The notes below the pieces were generated by a model. That model saw nothing but the letters and a program-made list of their open reading frames with translations. It had not been told where the DNA came from and made no database searches. From NCBI RefSeq assembly GCF_001951015.1, contig NZ_CP018914.1, positions 744,001 through 808,000 on the forward strand: a stretch of 64,000 nt of DNA, read 5' to 3'. This DNA comes from Rickettsia rickettsii. Lineage in GTDB: Bacteria > Pseudomonadota > Alphaproteobacteria > Rickettsiales > Rickettsiaceae. Made by a program: the position numbers and the translations under genes. Below, in pieces: positions 38,084 to 46,440 of this stretch. The number at the start of each line of letters is the position of its first letter. Position 1 is the stretch's first letter.

Positions 38084-38108
38084 CAAAAAAGGTGGGATAA
38101 ACCCACCT
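38084..38108 (-). terminator. Rho-independent terminator, minus strand
   Basis: On the minus strand aggtggg and cccacct form a perfect 7-bp stem with a TTTAT loop, followed at once by a run of six T. It would stop minus-strand transcripts coming from the hmp-like region (38242-39473) before they enter rimP. That leaves rimP needing its own promoter downstream of this point or read-through. Confidence 0.75.
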
Positions 38109-38241
38109 ATCTATAATTTTTATAATGCTTATCCGTAACCAAAATACACTAATTAGAATATATAAGCAATATTTAACTTTATATTTTTGTAAAACTACAT
38201 ATTCATAAAGGGGCAAATACTCGATAATCCCTCTGGTCTGC

Positions 38242-39473
38242 TTAGAGATGAATCATAGTCTCCTCCTGATGAACAAAATGCTTATACATGAATCTGAGTA
38301 TACACATCACCCCCATTTTCGCTTCTAATATATGCTGCTCATGGTCGTTAAAAGAATGAGGCCCACAAATTTCATCAGTTTCACCTTTTAAAAGGCCTAA
38401 TAAAAATTCTTCAGCTATTCTACCGGTATGATAATGTATATTATCGTTCTCATTAATATTATTATAACTATCTTGAGTATAAAATTTATAGTGAATTTCA
38501 GTATCGCATATTGCGGCCATATCAGTTAATTTTTTTACAGCTGCATCTAATTGAAATGTATCACTGTTTTTATTTCTAGTAGAGTGAATAATGTGCATAA
38601 CGGCGGACAGCTTAACATTTTCTTCATTTGTTATACTATTAATTCTAGAAATAGAATGGCTTGCTCCCGACCCGCCGCTGATAAGAACGAGATCTTTATT
38701 GTTTTCTATATCCGATTCAATATATGAAGGGTGTACTTTTACCAGATGATTTTCAGAATCAAATAGATAATTTGTTACAGTTCCATTAGGATTTTTCTTT
38801 ATTAAGTATTCATAATAATGACCTTCTTCATCATGACCGGTTTTTATAACTGTAAATTCACTGTATCTTTCTCCTACTTTAAAAGTAATAATTTGCCTAT
38901 GTTTGTGCGGTATTACTTTTTGTTCAGCACTTTCTATTTCGATTTTTATTTTATGACTTTCAAACTCGCTATATTATACTTTGCTTTTAATTCATCATAT
39001 TGCTTCTTTTCAGCACTTACAAAATGCTTTCCTACTATATTTACGTTACCAGCTTGTTACCCTCATCTACATTTGATATAAGCTCTTCAGCAACAGGTTG
39101 ATATCACTCTGAAGGAATATTACGCCCTACATGTATCAACAATTTTTGATACCGCCCTTTTACATTTATGATCATTCTCTAATGCTTGGATTGGATCACT
39201 TCTAAAAGATCTACTTCTATCTGTTTCGCTATATGCACTTAAAACCTTTAGAATACTACTGCCGGTAAGATTTAAAAAATTTTTCATTGCATTTGGCTGT
39301 ATTCCTTTCTCAGGTTTTTCAGTATTAAAACCCTTACTATTAAAAAATTCATTTACCACTGCTTCATATTTAGTTGCTAAATTTCCATAAAAATTTAAAG
39401 ATTTAGTAATATCAAAATTCTTAAATAGCGCAGCAGTTTTTCTTATTTCTCTCACTATAGTTGTTCTAGACAT
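38242..39473 (-). pseudogene. hmp: Flavohemoprotein (NO dioxygenase, Hmp-like), frameshifted
   Basis: Hmp oxidises nitric oxide to nitrate using NADPH, FAD and a globin heme. A ribosome binding site (aaaggagtaatt) precedes the ATG at 39473 (MSRTTIVREIRKTAALFKNF). The first 117 residues look like a globin domain: LNFYGNLATKYEAVVNEFFN, then CKRAVSKIVDTCRA at the frame break (39120). In a shifted frame it continues YIPSE and YQPVAEELISNVDE (family I-x-P-E-x-Y-x-I-V-G-x-x-L-L). After two more breaks a long open piece (about 38242-38968) gives the reductase part: ESHKIKIEIESAEQ, DLVLISGGSGASHSISRI (NAD(P) loop, family L-I-S-G-G-V-G), VMHIIHSTRNKNSDTFQL, CGPHSFNDHEQHIL (family Y-x-C-G-P-x-x-F). Divergent from an nsrR-like gene, whose regulators classically control hmp. 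Confidence 0.65.
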
Positions 39474-39509
39474 AATTACTCCTTTTTGAATAATATAACC
39501 TTTACTACA

Positions 39510-39532
39510 AATATGCATTTAAAATACATATT
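39510..39532. promoter_or_regulatory. Putative NsrR operator between hmp and nsrR
   Basis: Left half AATATGCATTT, one central A, right half AAATACATATT. The two halves are inverted repeats with a single mismatch in 11. The known enterobacterial NsrR consensus has the same 11-1-11 design with halves AAGATGCATTT and AAATGCATCTT, differing here in three bases of 23. It lies 37 bp upstream of the hmp-like ATG and 54 bp upstream of the nsrR start, so it could control both. Confidence 0.7.
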
Positions 39533-39585
39533 ATAGTAACTAGACTTATATAGACGTTTTTTTAAGGTAAAAATAAATAAAATTT

Positions 39586-40014
39586 TTGCAGTTAACAAGT
39601 TTTACCGACTACGGATTACGTAGCCTTATATATCTTGCTTCAACACCGGAAAGAATTTGTAGTGTAAAAGAGATATCAGAGTACCATAATATTTCCCTTA
39701 ATCATTTGATAAAAGTGATTCATAGATTAGCACAATTAGGATATATTAATAGTAGTAAAGGAAAAGGAGGAAGAATTAAGCTAGCATTTAGCCCTTCTTC
39801 CATGAATTTGGGAGATATAATAGAAAAATTCGAACCTAATATGGATATAGTAGAATGTTTCAATAAAAATACTAATAGCTGCAGAATTACAAATTCATAC
39901 CAATTTAAACATTTTATTAAAGAAGCAAGTGAAGCATTTATAAAAACATTAAATAATTATACATTAGAAGATGCAATTATTACTAAAACAATTCAAATTA
40001 AGGATAAACTATAG
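39586..40014 (+). CDS. nsrR: Rrf2-family regulator, NsrR-like
   Basis: NsrR is a nitric-oxide-sensing repressor with an iron-sulfur cluster. The start is TTG at 39586; no ATG is suitably placed and the protein begins MQLTSFTDYGLRSLIYLAST, as in enterobacterial NsrR (MQLTSFTDYGLRALIYMAS). A winged helix follows: CSVKEISEYHNISLNHLIKV and GYINSSKGKGGRIKLAFSP. The cluster region reads DIVECFNKNTNSCRITNSYQ: Cys 91 and Cys 99 align with the first two cluster Cys, but the third is Tyr 105. Asp 8, the non-Cys ligand known from Streptomyces NsrR, is present. The loss of one Cys may change or abolish NO sensing. The gene is 142 codons, normal. Its end overlaps the convergent tlyA by six bases. Confidence 0.78.
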   Translation: MQLTSFTDYGLRSLIYLASTPERICSVKEISEYHNISLNHLIKVIHRLAQLGYINSSKGKGGRIKLAFSPSSMNLGDIIEKFEPNMDIVECFNKNTNSCRITNSYQFKHFIKEASEAFIKTLNNYTLEDAIITKTIQIKDKL

Positions 40015-40764
40015 AAAAATAAGCGTTTTTCTTTTTCCGCATATTAAAAACTCTTGATTCCCCTTAGCTCCTAGTATTGGACTTGCTATTATACCGAATA
40101 TTTTAAAATTATGCTCTTTCTCAAGCCAATCTTTGATTTTATCGCATACTTTTTGATGTAAGAGAGGATTTTTAATAACTCCTCCCTGCTCTACTTCATG
40201 CTTTTCGACCTCAAACTGCGGTTTTATTAAAGCAATAAGCATGCAATCTTCTTTAACTAAATTTAGTGCAGTCGGTAATATAGTAGTTAAACTAATAAAG
40301 CTGGCATCGCAAACAATTAAATCAGGCTTCGTTATTATTTGTTTATCGGTTAAATATCGTGCATTAGTCTTCTCAAGCACCTTAATGTGTGGATTATCGC
40401 GTAATTTAGGATGAAGTCCGCCATAACCGACATCTACGGCAAAAATTAATTTTGCTTTACGCTCAAGTAACACTTCTGTAAAACCGCCGGTGCTACTACC
40501 GATATCAATACAAACTAAATTTTCAGGATCAATTTTAAAATAATCCAAAGCGGCAATTAATTTTAATGCCCCTCTTGAAACATAATTATGCTGCGGTAGC
40601 TTTACCTTAATGTCGGTGTCATTTATATTAACCTGTATCCCAGGCTTAATTAACTGCTCATGCTTATTATGTACTTTACCTTGGATAATCAAACTTCGTG
40701 CTATGGTAATATCTGTTACAAAACCTTTTTGCAGCAAATATTCATCAAGCCTTATTTTAGTCAT
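40009..40764 (-). CDS. tlyA: TlyA-family rRNA 2'-O-methyltransferase
   Basis: TlyA proteins methylate cytidines in 16S and/or 23S rRNA; some members are called hemolysins by old annotation. The 251-residue product has an N-terminal S4 domain (MTKIRLDEYLLQKGFVTDIT, RSLIIQGKVHNKHEQLIKPG) and an FtsJ-like Rossmann fold: FKIDPENLVCIDIGSSTGGF TEVLL (SAM loop G-x-S-T-G-G-F), VDVGYGGLHPKLRDNPHI, DLIVCDASFISLTTILP and LIALIKPQFEVEKHEV (catalytic Lys and Glu of the K-D-K-E tetrad). It stands convergent to nsrR. Confidence 0.9.
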   Translation of the reverse strand: MTKIRLDEYLLQKGFVTDITIARSLIIQGKVHNKHEQLIKPGIQVNINDTDIKVKLPQHNYVSRGALKLIAALDYFKIDPENLVCIDIGSSTGGFTEVLLERKAKLIFAVDVGYGGLHPKLRDNPHIKVLEKTNARYLTDKQIITKPDLIVCDASFISLTTILPTALNLVKEDCMLIALIKPQFEVEKHEVEQGGVIKNPLLHQKVCDKIKDWLEKEHNFKIFGIIASPILGAKGNQEFLICGKRKTLIFL

Positions 40765-40922
40765 TACTGTTTAAATTTGAATTTAACTTATGTTATAAGG
40801 GCCCATTAGATAGAAAATATACAATTTGTCTAATTGAAAGTTACAGTTTCAATTAGACATAATATATTTGAGCCATACAATAATGCTACAACTGAAGGGA
40901 ACATGGTACTCTAGAAAAATAT

Positions 40923-42158
40923 TCAAACCCTAACCAATATATGTCTTTTCTTACCGGCAGAGAGCTTTATAACTTTTTTATCGAGTAAGAAATTAGTGTT
41001 AATTATCATATTTTCATCTGCGACTAATCTATCATTTATCTTAGCACCATTCCCTCTTATAAGCTTGCGTGCTTCCGATTTAGAAGTAGCAAGCCCTGCT
41101 TCATAAAATAATTCATATGCACTAATACCTGCTTGTAATACTTCCTGCTCTAAAACAACGGTAGGTAAATTCTCATCGATTTGTCCTTCTTCAAATATCT
41201 TTACTGCAGTTTCTAGAGCTGATTTTGCTGCCTGCTCCGAGTGACAAAGCTTAGTTAGCTCATAAGCAAGCTGTTTTTTAGCTGCATTAATATCTTCTGC
41301 CGCTAAACTCTCAAACCTATTAAGCTCTTCTTGAGTGAACTCGCTATATAATTTCGCAAATCTAACTATGTCGGCATCTTCGCAGTTACGCCAATATTGG
41401 TAATAATCATACGGGCTTAGCAAATCTTCATTAAGCCATACCGCTCCCGCAGCAGTCTTGCCCATCTTAGCACCGGAGCTAGTCGTAAGTAGCGGTGTCG
41501 TCATACCGAATACTTCTTTGCCGCTTATTTTACGAATTAAATCGGCTCCCATTACGATATTGCCCCACTGATCACTACCGCCAAGCTGCAAGCTGCAATT
41601 GTAATGCTTGCTTAAATAGTAAAAATCATAGGCCTGCAATAACATATAGTTAAATTCTAAGAAGCTTAAATGCTGCTCACGCTCAAGCCTTAGTTTTACC
41701 GAATCCATAGTCAGCATACGGTTTACCGAGAAATAGCTACCAAAATCCCGTAGAAAATCTAGATAATTGAACGAATCTAACCACTCTGCGTTATCCAGCA
41801 TAATAGCATCACTTTTACCGTCACCGAATTTGATAAACTTCGACAAAGATTTTTTAATACCTTCGGCATTTTTAGCTATATCTTCTTTGCTTAAAATTTT
41901 GCGCACTTCGTCTTTCCAAGTAGGATCACCGATTTTACTCGTACCGCCGCCGATAATTACAATAGGCTTATGCCCGTGCTGCTGAAGCAATCGCAGAATC
42001 ATTATCTGCATTAAACTACCGATGTGGAGTGATGTAGCAGTACAGTCAAAGCCTATATACGCAGCTATTTTTGTTTCTTTCGTTATAGCAGTTAACCGAT
42101 CCAAATCGGTACATTGATGGAAATATCCTTTATTTATAAATTCTTCTATAAAACGCAT
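40923..42158 (-). CDS. tyrS: Tyrosyl-tRNA synthetase
   Basis: A class I aminoacyl-tRNA synthetase that charges tRNA-Tyr. The 411-residue product starts [20 protein letters not shown]. It has [20 protein letters not shown] (HIGH motif as HIGS at residue 45), the Tyr-binding segment [39 protein letters not shown] (Gln-x-G-G-S-D-Q motif), the KMSKS equivalent [12 protein letters not shown] at about 230, and a C-terminal S4-like RNA-binding domain ([22 protein letters not shown]). Four bases upstream ends a toxin-like gene on the same strand, so tyrS may be partly transcribed from the antitoxin promoter. Confidence 0.96.
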
Positions 42159-42161
42159 ATA

Positions 42162-42446
42162 TTATTTCTTATCTTTTAAAAATTCCTTTTTTGCTTTTCT
42201 GCTAGGAAATAAAGTGTTCAGGAAAATAGCATCTTTATAACCTTTTATATAAAGTACTGCATATACTTGCGCAATCATTTGAACATATAAAATTTTTTGA
42301 CCTTTATATTGCTCTTGATTATGATGTAATTTAATATCTAATAAATTACCGTCAGCAATCGACTGTATTATTTCTTCAAAGCCTATACCACCACGCTCAT
42401 TCAATAACTTAACGTTCTTTGCATGATTATACCTATACTTGGTCAT
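42162..42446 (-). CDS. BrnT-like or related RelE-fold toxin of a type II module
   Basis: The 94-residue product (MTKYRYNHAKNVKLLNERGG...) follows the common toxin pattern K-Y-x-W/Y-N-x-x-K-N-x-x-L-x-x-E-R-x-I-x-F-E-E-I/V with GIGFEEIIQSIADGNLLDIK, then HNQEQYKGQKILYVQMIAQV YAVLY and FLNTLFPSRKAKKEFL (family F-L-K-T-I-I/F-P-S-R-K-x-x-K). This arrangement is seen in small toxins that pair with ribbon-helix-helix antitoxins, probably acting as mRNA endoribonucleases. It starts five bases after the antitoxin gene and ends four bases before tyrS. Both genes are intact. Confidence 0.65.
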   Translation of the reverse strand: MTKYRYNHAKNVKLLNERGGIGFEEIIQSIADGNLLDIKLHHNQEQYKGQKILYVQMIAQVYAVLYIKGYKDAIFLNTLFPSRKAKKEFLKDKK

Positions 42447-42450
42447 ATAT

Positions 42451-42702
42451 TTAGAGTTTAGTAGTGTCTGAATGAATTAGCATATTAAGATAGGTCTGAT
42501 AAGGCAAACCATGCTTAGAAGCTTTAATTTTTATTGCTTCTATGTCATGTTCTGCAATCCTAATAGTAACAGATCTTTTTTTACTAAGATGTGCTTTTGC
42601 AAATTTTTGAAGCAAAACTATTTCACTTCTATCATCAATTTTTTGCTGCTTTTCAAAATTATCTTCAATATCTTGTTCGTAAGAATCTAGTTTGATACTC
42701 AT
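42451..42702 (-). CDS. Ribbon-helix-helix antitoxin
   Basis: The 83-residue product has a charged, flexible N-terminal part (EQDIEDNFEKQQKIDDRSEI) and a C-terminal ribbon-helix-helix domain KKRSVTIRIAEHDIEAIKIK ASKHGLPYQTYLNMLIH (strand R-x-x-x-T-I-R-I, helix D-I-E-x-I-K, G-L-P-Y-Q-T turn). CopG/BrnA-like antitoxins with this G-L-P-Y-Q-T motif dimerise and bind DNA to repress their own operon. A promoter with -10 and -35 boxes and a palindrome lies just upstream. Confidence 0.78.
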   Translation of the reverse strand: MSIKLDSYEQDIEDNFEKQQKIDDRSEIVLLQKFAKAHLSKKRSVTIRIAEHDIEAIKIKASKHGLPYQTYLNMLIHSDTTKL

Positions 42703-42709
42703 AATACAA

Positions 42710-42748
42710 ACATTTTCAATGTTATAAAGAATGTAAGTACTTTGTCAA
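42710..42748 (-). promoter_or_regulatory. Sigma70 promoter and palindrome of the antitoxin-toxin operon
   Basis: On the minus strand a perfect -35 box TTGACA (42748-42743), a 16-bp spacer and TATAAC (42726-42721) precede the antitoxin ATG at 42702. A small palindrome ACATT-ttc-AATGT (42710-42722) lies on the start site, and aagta...tactt flanks the -35 box; either could be the antitoxin operator. Confidence 0.65.
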
Positions 42749-42769
42749 TACTTGATATATTAGATTATC

Positions 42770-43027
42770 ATGCGAATATTTGTAAAAACAGCAATATCAA
42801 CGGCTGCATGGAGATTTTATGCTCATCCTACAGTTGCTCTGGGGATTTGTGTTGGAACAGCTCTTGCATATTCACCGGAGAACACATTTGAGTTATTAAA
42901 AAATACGACTTATACAGGAATAGAAGCAGCAAAATTTGCTTATGAAAATACAGCAGGGATAGTAAACAGAATAGCCGGCTTAGCTCATCTTGTGTATGAT
43001 AACTTACCAAGACAGCGAAACTCCTAA
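42770..43027 (+). CDS. Small hypothetical protein (85 aa)
   Basis: It starts MRIFVKTAISTAAWRFYAHP, followed by a hydrophobic stretch TVALGICVGTALAYSPENTF (possible membrane segment) and an amphipathic helix (YTGIEAAKFAYENTAGIVNR IAGLAHLVY). The start is 67 bp from the divergent antitoxin gene, whose promoter region it shares. No family recognised. It may be a fragment of a rickettsial membrane-associated protein. Confidence 0.45.
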   Translation: MRIFVKTAISTAAWRFYAHPTVALGICVGTALAYSPENTFELLKNTTYTGIEAAKFAYENTAGIVNRIAGLAHLVYDNLPRQRNS

Positions 43028-43099
43028 AGTGGATCCATAGAAATTTCATGGGTATATGCTGTTGCATAAATCTCTAAAATAGCCAATAACTAAAAAAGC

Positions 43100-43435
43100 T
43101 GATTATGTCATTCCTGCAAACCAGGGACGTTGTTGCATAAATCGGCGTCATTCCTGCAAGACATTGTTGCATGAATCAGTAAAATCCACTGTGTCATACA
43201 GTGGTTTGACCACGGGATCCAAAAAAATAACTTAAAACACTGGGGATGCCCGCTGCTGCAGGAGGACATTGCCTGCGTAGATCGATTCCACCATTGTCAC
43301 CCTGTAGCCTGTACCTGCTGGGTCCAGTTAAACATACTAGTATTTTTTTATCATATTTAGGGATCCCGTGGTCAAGCCACGGTATGACAACAGGAAATCG
43401 ATCCATACAGGCAATGCCCCACGGGAATGACATAG
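43100..43435. repeat. Nested cluster of dispersed repeats
   Basis: This stretch is built of several repeat parts: tcattcctgcaaac, gttgttgcataaatc, gtggtttgaccacggg with its inverted partner ccgtggtcaagccacgg (about 43200 and 43370), gatccaaaa/ttagggatcc, and gggaatgacat at the end. Outer arms suggest that one repeat inserted in another. The open frames on both strands here are only repeat translations. Similar parts occur at 56112 and 63929. Confidence 0.7.
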
Positions 43436-43469
43436 AATAAAAACTGTCCGGTTACCTTACTGATATCTG

Positions 43470-44123
43470 TTATATTTTATAATAATAAAATTTTATTTCG
43501 TTGTTTTTAAATGCATCTTTTTTATTCCTAAAACCCTTTTTCAAAGAGCTACAGGAAAAATTAATATTACCAGCTTGAGCCGTGTCCGGTCCTTCATTTT
43601 TTATTTTCTCTATATCCTTACTACTTGGTACTACAACGGCAATATGCCCTGCTCTTTTTGGATTAGCATTGTTATATACCGATAGAACAAAATATCCTTG
43701 ATTAGCAAATTTTTGTGCTTGAATAAAACTATCATCACGATTTCCTGCTTTAACAAAATGCCATCCGTTCTTTATTAGATCTGTTTCAAGCCACTCAGCT
43801 TTCTTATTTGATAAAGTAAGGTATAAAAATTTTATCGCTTTCAGGATGGTAGAGACTGATTTGGAAACCCCAAGGCTGCACTAGCAGCATACGCAAAACA
43901 ACTACAATGAGTCAAACGCTTTAACTTAGGAGAATTATATTTTTCTGTTTCTTCTAATAAAGTTGCTCCCGACTTACAATTTATTACATTACCTTTCTAC
44001 CACTTTTCCTCAACATTTCAAGAGTTAATTACTGCTAAATTTTTTTTAGCACTTTCTGATATATTGTCTGCTTGTGCAGTCATATTAATCCAAAGTAAGT
44101 AAATTATGATTAATTTTATTCAT
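43470..44123 (-). pseudogene. CHAP/NlpC-like cysteine peptidase remnant
   Basis: From an ATG at 44123 the frame stops quickly, but other frames give a secretion-type N-terminus and SPKLKRLTHCSCFAYAASAA (possible catalytic Cys). After further shifts a long piece reads KKAEWLETDLIKNGWHFVKA, GNRDDSFIQAQKFANQGYFV, LSVYNNANPKRAGHIAVVVP (possible catalytic His in G-H-I-A-V-V) and ends NEIKFYYYKI. The order Cys...G-H-x-A-V is typical for CHAP and NlpC/P60-like amidases that cut peptidoglycan. Several stops make it a pseudogene. Confidence 0.5.
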
Positions 44124-44325
44124 TTTTTTCTCATATCAATTTATGAACCTCTATATACAATATATAATATGATAATGCAATTATTAATTGTAATTTTTTA
44201 TATTTTATTATTCAGAGAAACATAAGAACAATTTATGTTTCTTGACAAATACTATGCTTTTATATATGCTTCTTCGTATGTTAGCAACAAGAAATAAGGC
44301 TTAGAAATAAGTACTTCAAACTTAG

Positions 44326-44402
44326 GCACCCGTAGCTCAATTGGATAGAGTATATGACTACGGATCATAAGGTTAGGGGTTCGACTCCTCTCGGGTGCGC
44401 CA
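44326..44402 (+). tRNA. tRNA-Arg (anticodon ACG)
   Basis: A 77-nt cloverleaf. Acceptor gcacccg pairs with cgggtgc, discriminator G, CCA encoded. D arm gctc-aattggata-gagt. Anticodon arm tatga-ctACGga-tcata gives ACG, normally edited to ICG to read CGU, CGC and CGA. T arm aggggttcgactcctct (one G-T pair). Confidence 0.96.
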
Positions 44403-44424
44403 TTCTTCAATTTCTTTCACCTTT

Positions 44425-44640
44425 ATGAATGAATCAAACGGTGGACGCATCATAAAATCAAGCTTTTCAGGTTTAAGTGTTAGGTTAGCAAAAACTAAAG
44501 GTGGTAGAAAAACGATGCGGGCAGCATTATATATGGCCACTGTTACGTCTGTAAGATATAATTCGGCAGTTAAACCTTTTTATAAAAGACTTGTAAAACA
44601 AGGAAAAGCCAAAAAGTTAGCTCTTATCTTGACTTCTTAA
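44425..44640 (+). mobile_element. IS110-family transposase, C-terminal remnant
   Basis: A 71-codon open piece: GGRKTMRAALYMATVTSVRY then NSAVKPFYKRLVKQGKAKKL ALIL. It matches the C-terminal tail of IS110/IS116/IS902 transposases (family G-G-R-x-x-x-R-x-A-L-Y-M-A...R-x-N-P-x-x-x-x-F-Y-x-R-L-x-x-x-G-K-x-x-K-x-A-L). The N-terminal RuvC-like part is missing. It begins 23 bp after the 3' end of tRNA-Arg. The ORF is a fossil, not an active element. Confidence 0.72.
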
Positions 44641-44845
44641 ACACAATTACCTATGTAAAGGATCAAGAACTTAAAGGCTTAGTTAAATGCCGTAAGCTGG
44701 AACGGACTATATTTTAAGCGAGGTGGATTTAACTTTACCAAGTGAGATTTAAGCAAGAAAGAAACACATTTATTCTCGCGAAATAAAGATTTTTCTTCTA
44801 TATAGAGTTATCTCCCAGTTGAGATATTGCTTTGTGACTGATCGT

Positions 44846-46420
44846 TTAAAGCTTTCCGTTGTACTTAGCAGCAATTATCTTTTGCCTAGGTTCATTTTTT
44901 GCTTCAGCTTCAATAGAAGAAGTGTCAGCAGTCAATTGCTTTTGTCTCTGTTTTTTCAAAGGTTCATGTTCTTTATCTTTGCTCTGTTCTTTCTCCGGGT
45001 TTATTTTAAGCAGGGTGTCCTTAATCTTTAATTCCCCTTTGCCTATATATCTTACTATACCGTTAATTGCTATTTTCTTCTCCTGTTCTGATAAAGCGTT
45101 ATATTTTGCATATGCTGTTTTACCTAGCAAATCCTCTAACCAGTCAGGATTTTTTCTTATAACATCTATTAAATCCCATTCATATCCTACTCCATTTCCT
45201 CCGCTAGTAGTAATATTAAGCGGTATTAAGTGTTTTTGTTTACTCTTATTAGTAAAATGCAAATCTACATTTTTCGTTGCTTTATTTATAATTAAATCAC
45301 AACTAATACAACAAAATTTAGACAATCCTATGTATTATATTTCTGCACTTAATTGATTATCACGATCTGGAAGTTGTGCTTTCATATACTGTATTATTCT
45401 CATTTCAGCATAAGCTTTATAGCTAAGTGGACCATCTAATACAATTTTATATGGTTGTTTTATAGCTTCAATAATTGAATGGACAAATTTTTTACTTGCA
45501 TCAATAGTATCAGGGTTTAATGCATCTTCTCATTTCATCAAATCTCTTCTAGCTCTAGCTACTGCCTTCACTACTTTTGGACTTACACTGGTTACATTAC
45601 AGACTTTTTGTTGAACCTCTTGATTATTATTCGGATATTTTTCTAGCTCTTGCAAAATACGTGGTAATATATCCTTATGGTCACTATTATTTTTATAATA
45701 ATATTGTGCAACATCTAGAAGTAGCGCTTTTCGTTGAGTAGATAGATTTTGTTGTTGTAGAAAATTTTTTTGCTCTTCTGTAGGTAAAGCTGTGTAAGTA
45801 GCATAATCTTGTAAATATTTAAAGACTTTTGTGGTATGTGTCTCAATTTGTTCAACTTTATTTGTGTTCACACTAGAATTATGTAATTCGTTGAACGCTA
45901 CTAAAATTTGTTTGCCGTCAAAACATACGGCACTACATTGGCTATTATAGAATTAACCTACCTAAGGCATCAAAGCGTCTATTTTGTAAAGGAGTATCAT
46001 TTTCTTTTATAATCTTTGAGTTAAGTCGAGTACGGAAAGCATATGCAAAATTCTGCAGATTTGAGTTGTTGTTGTCATTGAATAGCCCGTGGGTAGGATT
46101 CTCGTCAGCAAATCCAACATGAAATACCATATAAGGAACAAGTTGTTTTGGAATCATCTTTTCTGTTTTACTTGCTAAAACCGCTAGAACTGCTAATTTT
46201 TCAAAACTTTCATCCAGGGTTTCACTATTATTTTTGTGTATTTTCTTATAGTGTTCAGTAAGGATTTTTAAGGCAGATATAGATTCGTTTAATATAATAC
46301 TTTTTAATAAAGCCTCTCTCGATTTTTTATCTCTTATGATTCCTCTACTGTCTGGCTATCTACATATTTAACACACTCTACTGTTAACCTTTCTTTCTGT
46401 GCATTTGTTAGATTTGCCAT
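44846..46420 (-). pseudogene. Broken hypothetical gene (about 500 codons)
   Basis: From MANLTNAQKERLTVECVKYV at 46420, a first shift near 46335 leads to KKSREALLKSIILNESISAL and KMIPKQLVPYMVFHVGFADE NPTH to a stop at 45945. The next blocks are HTTKVFKYLQDYATYTALPT EEQ at 45530-45871 and, after a further broken part (45330-45530, with IKQPYKIVLDGPLSYKAYAE-like reading), the best kept C-terminal part at 44846-45325: MSKFCCISCDLIINKATKNV, GVGYEWDLIDVIRKNPDWLE and KKIAINGIVRYIGKGELKIK. The tail is Lys/Glu/Gln-rich. The family is not recognised; some of the pieces may belong to two neighbouring genes. Confidence 0.45.
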
Positions 46421-46440
46421 ATAAATATTATTTTATAATT

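Noticed and set aside
43194-43440. Open frames on both strands of about 65-80 codons
   Set aside because: They lie wholly in a nested repeat block and mirror each other because the DNA is palindromic.
44859-45356. Plus-strand open frame of 165 residues with Cys/Phe/Ser-rich hydrophobic sequence
   Set aside because: Antisense to the better supported minus-strand piece 44846-45325, which has a normal composition.
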